DNA of 64,000 bases. Origin: an uncultured bacterium (GTDB lineage Bacteria > Verrucomicrobiota > Lentisphaeria > Victivallales > UBA1829). The stretch's first letter is position 1. The number at the start of each line of letters is the position of its first letter. This document shows, piece after piece, positions 1-7,811 of this stretch. A program made the position numbers and the translations under genes. The notes beneath the pieces were generated by a model. It was not told the DNA's origin and ran no database searches. It worked only from the letters and a program-made list of their open reading frames with translations. The stretch is taken from the NCBI GenBank assembly GCA_902778895.1, contig CACYZF010000006.1, positions 62,001 through 126,000 of the forward strand. Reading direction: 5' to 3'.

Positions 1-1007
1 CCGGCCTGATCCTCCTGGTCTGCACCGTGTGCGCCATCGCCTCCCACCACCCGACCGAAGAGCTCCTCGGCCTGCCGAAGAACACCGTGCTCATCGTGGC
101 GCCGCTCGTCTGCTCCGGTATCGTGATGATCATCAAGCAGAACCGCGCCCGCTACTACATCGAACGCGAGGTCGACTGGTGGACGCTCATCTTCTTCATG
201 CTTCTCTTCGCCGTCGCCGGCACGCTCGAATACACCGAGGTCGACAAGGTCATGGCGAGCGGATTCTCCAAAATCTGCGGCACCAGCCCCTATGAGCTCG
301 TCCCGTTCATCTTCTTCACCTCCGCCGTCGGGTCCGCGTTCGTCGACAACGTGATCTTCGTTGCGGCGTTCTGCCCCGTGATTGAACAGCTCTCCCTGAG
401 CGTGAAGGACTTCCCGCTGTGGTGGGCGCTCCTCTTCGGCGCATGCTTCGGCGGCAACATCACCATGATCGGCAGCACGGCGAACATCGTGGCGCTCGGC
501 ATGCTCGAGAAACGTCCGTCCGCCTCGCACGTCACCTTCATGAAATGGCTCGCGGTCGGCCTCCCCGCCACGCTGCTTTCCGGCGTGATCGTCGTCGGCA
601 CGCTCCTGCTGCTGGAACCGTCCATGGCGGACCGTCCCGCCGACCTGAACTTCGCGAAGGTCGAAAAGTCGACCGGCCGCGAATTCTGCAACAAGCTCGC
701 CACGTTCGAAGTCGCCGGCGTCCGCGCGTACGATGAGAACAGCGCCTCCGTTCCCGACCAGTCCCTGATCACGGGAAGCGCCATCGAAGGCGGGGCTGAC
801 CTCATGTTCGGCGATAAGCCGCACACCCTCGCGACCGCCTACGGCAAGAACGAAGGCGAGGCCATCGCCGTGGCGCTGCCCGAGGGCTTCGAGCTGACCG
901 ATTCCCCGCTGACCCTCACCGGCACGATGTACACCGTGCCCGAGACCGAGGCGAAGTATCCCGTCCTGCTCGTCGTGAAGGAAGCGAAAGCCCCCAAGAC
1001 GAAGTAA
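1..1007 (+). CDS. SLC13/ArsB-NhaD-type permease, C-terminal part (5' end outside window)
   Basis: The frame is open from base 3, so the gene begins upstream of the window. The visible part has several hydrophobic segments and a re-entrant-like stretch with FGACFGGNITMIGSTANIV, which resembles the conserved second half of the ion transporter superfamily (CitT/ArsB/NhaD permeases with a conserved GSxxN-type motif). These move sodium, dicarboxylate or arsenite-type anions across the inner membrane; the substrate cannot be told here. The last ~125 residues are hydrophilic and lie beyond the final membrane helix, which is longer than usual for the family. The gene ends in front of a strong terminator. 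Confidence 0.75.
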   Translation, partial: GLILLVCTVCAIASHHPTEELLGLPKNTVLIVAPLVCSGIVMIIKQNRARYYIEREVDWWTLIFFMLLFAVAGTLEYTEVDKVMASGFSKICGTSPYELVPFIFFTSAVGSAFVDNVIFVAAFCPVIEQLSLSVKDFPLWWALLFGACFGGNITMIGSTANIVALGMLEKRPSASHVTFMKWLAVGLPATLLSGVIVVGTLLLLEPSMADRPADLNFAKVEKSTGREFCNKLATFEVAGVRAYDENSASVPDQSLITGSAIEGGADLMFGDKPHTLATAYGKNEGEAIAVALPEGFELTDSPLTLTGTMYTVPETEAKYPVLLVVKEAKAPKTK

Positions 1008-1036
1008 GACGGAATCGTTCCGATCCGCTTTTTTCC

Positions 1037-1076
1037 GGAAGCCGGCGAACTCATCTTCGCCGGCTTCCTTTTTTCT
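1037..1076 (+). terminator. Rho-independent terminator of the permease gene
   Basis: A perfect 13-bp stem (1037-1049 pairing with 1056-1068), six-base loop, then a T-rich tail. It lies 30 bp after the permease stop codon. Confidence 0.9.
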
Positions 1077-1096
1077 TTCTTTTTCGCGGAAACGGG

Positions 1097-1125
1097 TTGA
1101 CTTTTTTCTTATGTGGTGATACCTT
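1097..1125 (+). promoter_or_regulatory. Candidate sigma-70-type promoter for the 1357 gene
   Basis: TTGACT at 1097-1102, 17-bp spacer, TACCTT at 1120-1125. The -35 box is good and the -10 box weak. It follows directly on the upstream terminator. The leader to the chosen ATG would be about 225 nt. Confidence 0.4.
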
Positions 1126-1356
1126 TTTGAATCGGAATCGCCATAGTTGGATAAATATTCGCAAGTCCGGCGGCCCATGGTTCGCCCATGGCTCAAACTT
1201 GGCAGGTCCGGGTTGGTAGCGTCCCCGGCATGGCGGTTTCGACTCAATGAAAATTGGTCCCGGATGATCTTGTTTCTCTTTCGTTTGCGGGACTTACAAC
1301 AATATTACGGTCTTCGTCCGCATCGGCGGCCGGGCGGGGACGGAAAGGCAGGTCCT

Positions 1357-2961
1357 ATGAAACATACCGTCCGTCAGCTGATCGTTCTTATTGCGGCTAT
1401 CTTTCTGTGCGCCCTGACCGCGCCTGCGCAGGGGCAGACCTCCGCGCCCGCCGCCGTGCCCGTTGCAACGGAAAAAGCCGCGCCCGTGAATGAGACCTCG
1501 CCTGCGAAAGAAGAAGCCCCCGCGCCCGCCGGTTCCGATTCGTACCAGTATTTCGAGTATCAGGTCATCGCGGTCCCGAAAAAGGTGCTTGCCGCCGCCG
1601 CGAAGTCCATGAAGCTCCCGGAGGACTCCCAGCCGACGGACGAGCTTCTGCCCGCGATCTATAAGGAGGGCGGCTACCGCGTGATCGGGTATTCCGCCGG
1701 GTATTCGGCGGCCAGCGCTCCCGTCGCGTTCAAGATGTCCCGTTCGGAGTATTTCCCCGATTTCTACATCATGCCGAAAAGCGCTCCCGATATCGCTTCG
1801 CTCACCGACCGCGAGCTTCCGCCGCCCGCCATGGACGACGAGGACGATGAGGATATGAATATTATTCCGCACGATCCGGGCGACGATGCCGGGGACAACG
1901 GCGACGACGGCGGAGAAGAGGATGAAGAGGACGATTCCTCCGACGATTCCGGCAGCGACGGTTCGTACAACAACCTCGCGAGCGTCTTCCCGTTCTTCGG
2001 GGATCCCACGCCCTACGGCAACGAATTCTTCCTCGACATCCGGCCGCCGCGCGTGTTCTCCATGGAGTCCACCATGCGGAAACTCAGCGGTTTTTCCAAC
2101 ACCGAGTACGGCGAATGGGGCAGGACGCAGACGCCCATTTTCGACGACAATTCCTTCTCCGGCGCGCTCGCCGCGACCGGCGGCAAACCGATGATCGTCG
2201 CGAAAGCCGCGTCCGGCACCGTGTGGACCCTGCACGTGTTCTACACCAAAGCGCTGCCCGCGCCGGAAAAGACCACGCCCTCGACCGCGAACCAAAACAA
2301 GCTCATCAACCTGGAGTTCCAGATCGTGCGCGCGAGGTGGAACGACATCTGCGCCGCCGGGAGTTCCGACGGAAGCCCCGCCGTCCCGTCCGACGACTTC
2401 ATGAAGAAGCTCCTGAAAAGCAATCAGCTGCGCGACCTCTACAGCCCGAGCTTCCGCCTGATCCCCTCGCAGGAACCTGTCGCCATCCAGCTCAACACGA
2501 AAACGCAGTTCGTGCCGCTGAAATGGGCTCCCGGACAGGAACCCGGAGACCCCGCCGAGCCGCTGAACACCGCATCCGTCTGGACCGGGACCGCCCTGCG
2601 TGCCGCCGCCCGCATCCTCAGCGACGAGAAGACGGTGCAGCTGGACTACAGTTTCGAGAAGGCGACCCAGACCGGCTGGCGCAATTACACATATTCGTTC
2701 TACGGAGATTCGTACGAGGACGAGGAGGGCGGAACTGATCCGGAGGACCGTTATGCGCGCGCGCGGCGCTCGTCCGAAGAACCGGAAATCCTTTCCGGCA
2801 TGCTGAAACTGCCCATGATCGACACGACGGCGTTCCGGCAGACGCTGTATCTGGAGCTCGGAAAGCCCGTCCTCGCGGCGCGCATCAGCAATCCCGCGTA
2901 CCAGCCGGACATGCTCACGCTGCTCTTCGTGACCGCGACAGTCGAAGACGCGGCGAAGTGA
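1357..2961 (+). CDS. Secreted protein of unknown function with an acidic linker
   Basis: The frame is open from 1147, but the first signal peptide starts at the ATG at 1357 (MKHTVRQLIVLIAAIFLCAL, cleavage likely after APAQG), preceded by a purine-rich GGAAAGGCAGG; I chose that start, giving 534 residues. After the signal comes an Ala/Pro/Glu-rich stretch, then a soluble region, then a tract at about residues 158-208 made almost entirely of Asp, Glu, Gly and Ser, then a ~310-residue domain with no motif I recognise. The acidic tract looks like a flexible linker or calcium-binding spacer. It is exported, probably to the periplasm. It faces the next operon, with only 19 bp between the two stop codons. 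Confidence 0.8.
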   Translation: MKHTVRQLIVLIAAIFLCALTAPAQGQTSAPAAVPVATEKAAPVNETSPAKEEAPAPAGSDSYQYFEYQVIAVPKKVLAAAAKSMKLPEDSQPTDELLPAIYKEGGYRVIGYSAGYSAASAPVAFKMSRSEYFPDFYIMPKSAPDIASLTDRELPPPAMDDEDDEDMNIIPHDPGDDAGDNGDDGGEEDEEDDSSDDSGSDGSYNNLASVFPFFGDPTPYGNEFFLDIRPPRVFSMESTMRKLSGFSNTEYGEWGRTQTPIFDDNSFSGALAATGGKPMIVAKAASGTVWTLHVFYTKALPAPEKTTPSTANQNKLINLEFQIVRARWNDICAAGSSDGSPAVPSDDFMKKLLKSNQLRDLYSPSFRLIPSQEPVAIQLNTKTQFVPLKWAPGQEPGDPAEPLNTASVWTGTALRAAARILSDEKTVQLDYSFEKATQTGWRNYTYSFYGDSYEDEEGGTDPEDRYARARRSSEEPEILSGMLKLPMIDTTAFRQTLYLELGKPVLAARISNPAYQPDMLTLLFVTATVEDAAK

Positions 2962-2980
2962 ACCGCCGGGGATCCGTATT

Positions 2981-3484
2981 TTACTGAACGGACGATTTCC
3001 AGAAACGGTCGGTGCGCCACTGGTCGAACATGCCGGAGGAGTTGTCGCGACCGGTGTAGAGGAAGACGGAGATGCCGTGTCCCGGCTTGTCGTGGTCGAA
3101 TTCCAGAATGAAGCTGCCGCGCCATTTGCAGTCCTTCCGCGTTTCCTGTTCCAGCCGGATGACGTCTTCCGTGATCTTTCCGTACTGGTCCGGGGATGCG
3201 GCATCGATCTTGAAATGGGTGCAGCCGAACGCCGCATGTTTCACGGGGCATTCCTTCAGGTTGTTTTCCTGAACAAGCCGCGGCACGATCCATTCGCGGA
3301 CACTCTTCTCGTGTTCGAATTCCCAATGCCGGTATAGCCTTTGATACGATGTCCAGCCGAGGTAGGCGATCCCGAAAAGAGCCCCGCCGAAGATCAGAGA
3401 CAGCCAGTTGAGGACAAGAAGTATTCCCAAGGCGGTGTTCACGCCCTTGCCGTTCAGGAATCCGCCGGGTGCGTTTTGATTCAT
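2981..3484 (-). CDS. Small membrane protein, unknown; paralogue of its upstream neighbour
   Basis: The long frame upstream is a shadow of the next gene; the start is the ATG at 3484, which overlaps the TGA of the preceding gene by four bases (ATGA), so translation is probably coupled. It encodes 167 residues. A hydrophobic region (residues ~14-45, one or two helices) is followed by a soluble domain. That domain follows the same order of blocks as the C-terminal half of the upstream gene: an amphipathic LVxENxLxECPV-like segment, then xFKIxxA, then a helix, then LEFxxxP. I read the two as diverged duplicates. Function unknown. Confidence 0.7.
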   Translation of the reverse strand: MNQNAPGGFLNGKGVNTALGILLVLNWLSLIFGGALFGIAYLGWTSYQRLYRHWEFEHEKSVREWIVPRLVQENNLKECPVKHAAFGCTHFKIDAASPDQYGKITEDVIRLEQETRKDCKWRGSFILEFDHDKPGHGISVFLYTGRDNSSGMFDQWRTDRFWKSSVQ

Positions 3485-4263
3485 TTTCGCTCTTCCTCGT
3501 CTTCTCCGGGTGTCGGGGTGAAATCGTCGAAATGCCAGTCTCCGCGCTCGTCGTAGCCGAGCTCCTCGTCCGGGATCACGATCGCCGCGATAACGGCGCG
3601 CGCGGAGGATCTGGATTTCGCTTCGTCCGACGTCCAATCGAGCAGGCGTGGAATCCGTTCGAATTCCAGGACGTAGGGACACTTCGGCAGGCCGGGCAGC
3701 TCACGTTTCATGCGGAGGATGTCCTGTGCAAGCTCGATCCGGCGTTCGCGGTCGGCGGATGCGATTTTGAAGTAGACGGCGCCGCCCGTATCTTCCAGCA
3801 TCCCGGCGAACCGGCGTTCGGGGCCGGGGGTGTACTTGCCGGGTCGGGTGTACGTCACCTCGCATTCCGTCAGCCCGTACTTTTCCGTCAGGACCGGGCA
3901 GACCTGCTCGCGCAGAAGCGATTCGTACGGCGCCGCTTCCTCTGGAGAGACGAGATAGGTCCAGTGCACCCTAGTAATGAAATAGGGGGGACCGCCGAAG
4001 GTTCCGAGGAATGCCAGTGGAATGACGAGCAACGCGGGGAACGCCGCAAGCTTCATGCGCGGATGGAGACACAGCCAGCGGAAGACCCAAAAATGGAGCC
4101 GGAAGATCAAGCCCAGCATCCAGAACGCAAGAGCGAAAGGAAACAGGAGAATCTTGAAGGGAAGATAGACGTTTGCGAGCAGTTCCGGGCACGACTGCCG
4201 CCACCACGGTTTCGGCTGTCTGATCTCCTTAGATGGGGTGCTTTGGTCGCTGTCCTGCGGCAT
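3481..4263 (-). CDS. Membrane protein of unknown function
   Basis: 260 residues. Two long hydrophobic regions (about residues 30-65 and 70-90) are followed by a soluble C-terminal domain of about 150 residues shaped like that of the next gene. It lies 20 bp after the stop of ispE and overlaps the following gene by four bases, so the three form an operon. I recognise no family. The C-terminal tail is acidic (GEDEEERK). Confidence 0.75.
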   Translation of the reverse strand: MPQDSDQSTPSKEIRQPKPWWRQSCPELLANVYLPFKILLFPFALAFWMLGLIFRLHFWVFRWLCLHPRMKLAAFPALLVIPLAFLGTFGGPPYFITRVHWTYLVSPEEAAPYESLLREQVCPVLTEKYGLTECEVTYTRPGKYTPGPERRFAGMLEDTGGAVYFKIASADRERRIELAQDILRMKRELPGLPKCPYVLEFERIPRLLDWTSDEAKSRSSARAVIAAIVIPDEELGYDERGDWHFDDFTPTPGEDEEERK

Positions 4264-4283
4264 GATGATCGTTTCTCCTTGTG

Positions 4284-5141
4284 TTACGCGGGGAGGAGGA
4301 AGCGGACGGCGGGATCGAATTCAGAGGCGGCGCGGGCGTATGCGGCCTGCGCGGCGGCATCGTCGCGGAAGAGCGCGAGGAGGGTCGGGCCGCTGCCGCT
4401 GACCATGACGCGAAGCGCGCCGTTTTCGAGCAGGAAACGCCGGAGCAGGACCAGCAGGGGGAACTTGTCGAACAGGGCGTGTTCGAGGTCGTTCCGCATA
4501 AACCGCGCGGCGGATTCGTAATCGCGGCGGCGGAGGGCGTCGATCAGCTCATTTGTTTGAGGCGGCGTGGAGATCGCGCGGGCGAGGTCTATGTGCTGAT
4601 ATGCCCATGCCGCACTGACCGGAAACTGAGGAGCGGCGAGCAGAAGAGGGAGGTGTTCCGGCAACCCCTCGACGGGCGTGTGGTGTTCGCCCGCTCCGGT
4701 CACGTGCGAGGGGCGCGGATTCAGGAAGAACGGGACGTCCGCGCCGAGGGAAAACGCCGCGGCTTCGAGCTGTTCCTGCGAAAGCGCGTGAAAGCGTTCC
4801 TGAAGCAGCCGCAGCACGGCCGCGCCGTCGGCGGACCCGCCGCCCATTCCTGCGGCGACGGGGATATGCTTTTCAAGATAGATGACCAGCCCGGGGACGT
4901 TCATTCCGGCGGCTTTGTAGTACGCGTAGACCGCCTTGCCGCAGAGATTCTTCTCCGGTTCGAGCGGGACGCCGGGCGCGTCGCAGCGGATGGTCACGCC
5001 GGACGCCGCGGGCGCGTCTTCGAGGCGGATTTCGTCGGACGGATCGCGGAACGGATAGAACAGGGAGTCCAAGTCGTGATAGCCGTCGGGGCGTTTCGCG
5101 GTGACGGCGAGCGAGAGATTGACTTTGGAGAAGGTCAGCAT
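4284..5141 (-). CDS. ispE: 4-diphosphocytidyl-2-C-methyl-D-erythritol kinase
   Basis: IspE phosphorylates CDP-ME at its 2-hydroxyl in the MEP pathway to isoprenoid precursors, in the cytoplasm. The 285-residue length is normal. The N-terminal substrate motif KVNLSLAVTAKRPDGYHDL and the GHMP-kinase ATP loop PVAAGMGGGSADGAA are both intact, and a C-terminal MVSGSGPTLLALF matches the third GHMP motif. It is the first gene of a three-gene minus-strand operon with two unknown membrane proteins. Isoprenoids here would supply undecaprenyl phosphate, used by the WecA-like enzyme further along. Confidence 0.95.
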   Translation of the reverse strand: MLTFSKVNLSLAVTAKRPDGYHDLDSLFYPFRDPSDEIRLEDAPAASGVTIRCDAPGVPLEPEKNLCGKAVYAYYKAAGMNVPGLVIYLEKHIPVAAGMGGGSADGAAVLRLLQERFHALSQEQLEAAAFSLGADVPFFLNPRPSHVTGAGEHHTPVEGLPEHLPLLLAAPQFPVSAAWAYQHIDLARAISTPPQTNELIDALRRRDYESAARFMRNDLEHALFDKFPLLVLLRRFLLENGALRVMVSGSGPTLLALFRDDAAAQAAYARAASEFDPAVRFLLPA

Positions 5142-5311
5142 AGGGCACCTCTCTTAATTGATTTCCGGCGGCTTTTCGCATCTGGGCAAATTCCAATTGG
5201 TAAGATTTTCGGTGGTTACCTTCAGGTAGCCACGCTCAAATCTTCCTGCATTGTCTTGTTTGCCCATCTGCTGAAAATCCATCCGTTTGAATTAATAGAG
5301 GTACCCTTGGA

Positions 5312-6310
5312 TCACTTTTTGAACTTGTAGAGGCCGTACTTGGAGTTGTAGTCGTGGATTTCGCGGCAGATGGCGTCGGCGAGCTCCAGCGCGCGGAGCC
5401 CCTGTTCGCCGGTGACCTTCGGCGGGACGATCTTTCCGGCGGCCTTCGTGGCGATCACGGCGTCGACGAAGTTGTTGATCTCGTCGGCGAGCGCGTTTGT
5501 GTTCGTGCACTTGATGTCCTTCTTGCCCACGCCGAGGAATCCCTTGCGGTAGATGACGCCCGTGCTGTTCGAGTAGTCCATGGAAATGTAGGAATCGGTC
5601 TGGAAGACGCGGAACTTGCGCATGGGGCCCGCGCTGATGCGGCTGGCGGTGATGTTCGCCACCGCGCCGTTCACGAACTTGATGCGGACGTTCGCGATGT
5701 CCTCGGTGTTGCTGAGGATCGGCACACCGACAGCGTCGAACTTCTCGATCTCCTGTCCGACCATGGTGAGCACGAGGTCGAGGTCATGGATCATAAGGTC
5801 GATCACGACGCTGACCTCGGTGCCGCGGCGGAGGTGGCCGGGACGCGGCGGGGGATATTTCGCGAGGCGGTGCGCCTCGATGAAGAGCGTGTTGCTGCGG
5901 TTCTTCTCCAGAAAATCCATGGCGGGGTTGAAACGCTCCACGTGGCCGACGGCGAGCACGAGGCCCTTTTCGTTTGCGAGACGGACCATCTCGCGGGCGT
6001 GCCCGACCTCGGAGTCGATGGGCTTCTCCACGAGCACGTGCTTGCCCTTCTGCAGGAGCGGCATGACCGTGGCATAATGGAGCGTGGCGGGGACGGCGAC
6101 CGTGAGGGCTTCGCAGCGGTCCACGAGCTCGTCGAGGTTCTGGAACGCCTGCACGTTGAACTGCTTGGCGGCGTCCGCCGCGACTTTCGGGTCCGCGTCG
6201 TAGATGCCGACGAGGTCGGCGTGGGGCGCAGTGCGGTACAGGTTGGTGTGGAATTTGCCGAGGACTCCGGTGCCGATGACGCCGACTTTCAGTTTGAGTT
6301 CATTTGCCAT
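5312..6310 (-). CDS. Gfo/Idh/MocA-family NAD(P)-dependent sugar dehydrogenase
   Basis: 332 residues. An N-terminal Rossmann fold with VGVIGTGVLGKFHTNLY binds the dinucleotide; the EKPI motif carries the usual catalytic-region lysine, and GHVERFNPA follows, a form seen in dehydrogenases acting on UDP-amino sugars for lipid A or surface glycans. It is the last gene of an operon that also contains hldD, 52 bp downstream of it, so a role in lipopolysaccharide sugar synthesis is the best guess. The exact substrate is not visible. Confidence 0.85.
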   Translation of the reverse strand: MANELKLKVGVIGTGVLGKFHTNLYRTAPHADLVGIYDADPKVAADAAKQFNVQAFQNLDELVDRCEALTVAVPATLHYATVMPLLQKGKHVLVEKPIDSEVGHAREMVRLANEKGLVLAVGHVERFNPAMDFLEKNRSNTLFIEAHRLAKYPPPRPGHLRRGTEVSVVIDLMIHDLDLVLTMVGQEIEKFDAVGVPILSNTEDIANVRIKFVNGAVANITASRISAGPMRKFRVFQTDSYISMDYSNSTGVIYRKGFLGVGKKDIKCTNTNALADEINNFVDAVIATKAAGKIVPPKVTGEQGLRALELADAICREIHDYNSKYGLYKFKK

Positions 6311-6362
6311 ATTGGAAGGTTTCCTTGCGGTTGCCGTGAGGGGTTCGTGAGGGGTTTGTTGT

Positions 6363-7367
6363 TCAGTTCGAGGGTTCGTCGCCGAGATACTTGTCCGGGA
6401 GCAGGTAGCCGCGGACGTAATCCGCGACGGCCTCGGCGAGCGGGGTGCGGCCGCCGGTGAAGCCCGCGGAACGGAGCTTGGTCATGTCGGCGCAGGTGTA
6501 GTACTGGTACTTGCCTTTGAGGATTTCCGGCATGTCGATGTACTCGATCCTGCGCGGCTTCCCCATGGCGTCGAAGACGGCGGAAACGAGATCGTTCCAA
6601 GTTTCGGCGAGGCCGCTTCCGGCGTTGTAGATGCCGCAGAGGTCCGGACGGTCGAGCAGGAAGAGGATCATCTCCACGATGTCCTTCACATACACGAAAT
6701 CGCGCTTCTGCTCGCCGTCGGCGTACTCGGGACGGCAGGACTTGAAGAGCTTCACGGTCCCGGTGTCGCGGATCTGCTCGAACGCGCGGCAGACCATGCT
6801 GCGCATCGGGCCCTTGTGCCGTTCGTTCGGGCCGAAGACGTTGGTAAATTTCATCCCGGCGATGGCGTTCACGAGGCCGTTGCGGATCGCCCACAGGTCG
6901 AACATCTGCTTGGAGTAGCCGTACATGTTCAGCGGGCGGAGCTCCGGGATGCCGTCGAGCGCGTCGGAATAGCCCTGTTCGCCCGCGCCGTAGGTGGCGG
7001 CGCTGGATGCGTAGATGAAGCGAGCGCCGCGCGCCGTGCAGAGCGTGGCGAGGAGCTTGGTGTACTCGAAATTGTTGTGGACGAGGTAGGAGGCGTCGAG
7101 CTGGGTGGTGGAGGAGCACGCGCCGAGGTGGATGACGACCTTCGCTTTGGAGGGCAGACCGTTCGCCGCGAGCTCGCGGAGGAAGTCGTCTTTCTCCATG
7201 TAGTCCGCATAACGGAGCGCGCGGAGGTTTTTCCATTTTTCGGACTCGCCGAGGTGGTCGACGATCAGGATGTCGTCGATGCCCCTGCGGTTGAGTCCCC
7301 AGACGACGGCGCTGCCGATGAATCCGGCCGCGCCCGTGACGATGTATTGGGTATTCGTGATGCTCAT
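6363..7367 (-). CDS. hldD: ADP-L-glycero-D-manno-heptose 6-epimerase
   Basis: HldD converts ADP-D-glycero-D-manno-heptose to the L-glycero form used in the LPS inner core. The 334 residues start with TGAAGFIGSAVVWGLN, the NAD(P)-binding glycine loop of short-chain epimerases. HLGACSSTTQ, the Tyr-x3-Lys catalytic pair (YGYSK, about residue 170) and NVFGPNERHKGPM are HldD-specific signatures. It follows a small lipoprotein gene by 28 bp. Its presence implies a heptose-containing outer-membrane glycolipid. Confidence 0.93.
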   Translation of the reverse strand: MSITNTQYIVTGAAGFIGSAVVWGLNRRGIDDILIVDHLGESEKWKNLRALRYADYMEKDDFLRELAANGLPSKAKVVIHLGACSSTTQLDASYLVHNNFEYTKLLATLCTARGARFIYASSAATYGAGEQGYSDALDGIPELRPLNMYGYSKQMFDLWAIRNGLVNAIAGMKFTNVFGPNERHKGPMRSMVCRAFEQIRDTGTVKLFKSCRPEYADGEQKRDFVYVKDIVEMILFLLDRPDLCGIYNAGSGLAETWNDLVSAVFDAMGKPRRIEYIDMPEILKGKYQYYTCADMTKLRSAGFTGGRTPLAEAVADYVRGYLLPDKYLGDEPSN

Positions 7368-7395
7368 GAGATCGGGGGATCCGGTGTGCTTGGGG

Positions 7396-7794
7396 TTACC
7401 AGTTGTAGATGACGGAGCCGCGTCCGAGGAGGGATTCGCTGCGGTGCGGGTCGTGGGTCTGCCAGGGGAAAACGGCGTTGGACGCGTCGTCCGTCAGGCG
7501 CTGGTTCACGTTGCCGAGGCGCTCGCGTTTCTCGACGCTGTGGACGCTGGAGAAAAAGCCCTGGCTGGTCGCCTCTTTTTCTTCCTGAAGCCTGGCCTGT
7601 TCCGCGCGGAGCCGCGTGCGGCGCGCGTAGTACTCCGCGACCTCGTCGGGCGTCATGTTCGCGATCTGTTCGGGCGTGAGCTCGGCCATCTGCTGCTGTT
7701 TTTCCGCCTCGGTGGAGGCGCAGGACGAGGCGGAGAGGAAGGAAACCGCGCATACGGAAACGATCAGAAGCGCGAATTTTGAGGCGAGTGTCAT
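7396..7794 (-). CDS. Small secreted or lipoprotein, unknown
   Basis: 132 residues starting at the ATG at 7794, with AAGGAACCCC just upstream. The N-terminus is a signal sequence ending LSASSCAS, a plausible lipobox (SASSC) for lipid attachment. The mature part has a Glu/Gln-rich helical region (residues ~27-80, TPEQIANMTPDEVAEYY) and a polar C-terminus. It lies between the phosphatase and hldD in the same operon. No family recognised; it could be a periplasmic accessory protein of the envelope. Confidence 0.75.
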   Translation of the reverse strand: MTLASKFALLIVSVCAVSFLSASSCASTEAEKQQQMAELTPEQIANMTPDEVAEYYARRTRLRAEQARLQEEKEATSQGFFSSVHSVEKRERLGNVNQRLTDDASNAVFPWQTHDPHRSESLLGRGSVIYNW

Positions 7795-7811
7795 AGTTGG
7801 GGTTCCTTTCT

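Noticed and set aside
1294-3237. A 647-codon minus-strand frame across the secreted acidic protein gene
   Set aside because: It is a shadow of the GC-rich plus-strand gene: no ribosome site, very Arg/Gly-rich, and the plus-strand product has a signal peptide and promoter.
5212-5233. Hairpin GTGGTTACC/GGTAGCCAC between ispE and the sugar dehydrogenase
   Set aside because: It pairs fully only on the plus-strand RNA, where no gene would use it, and has no T run.
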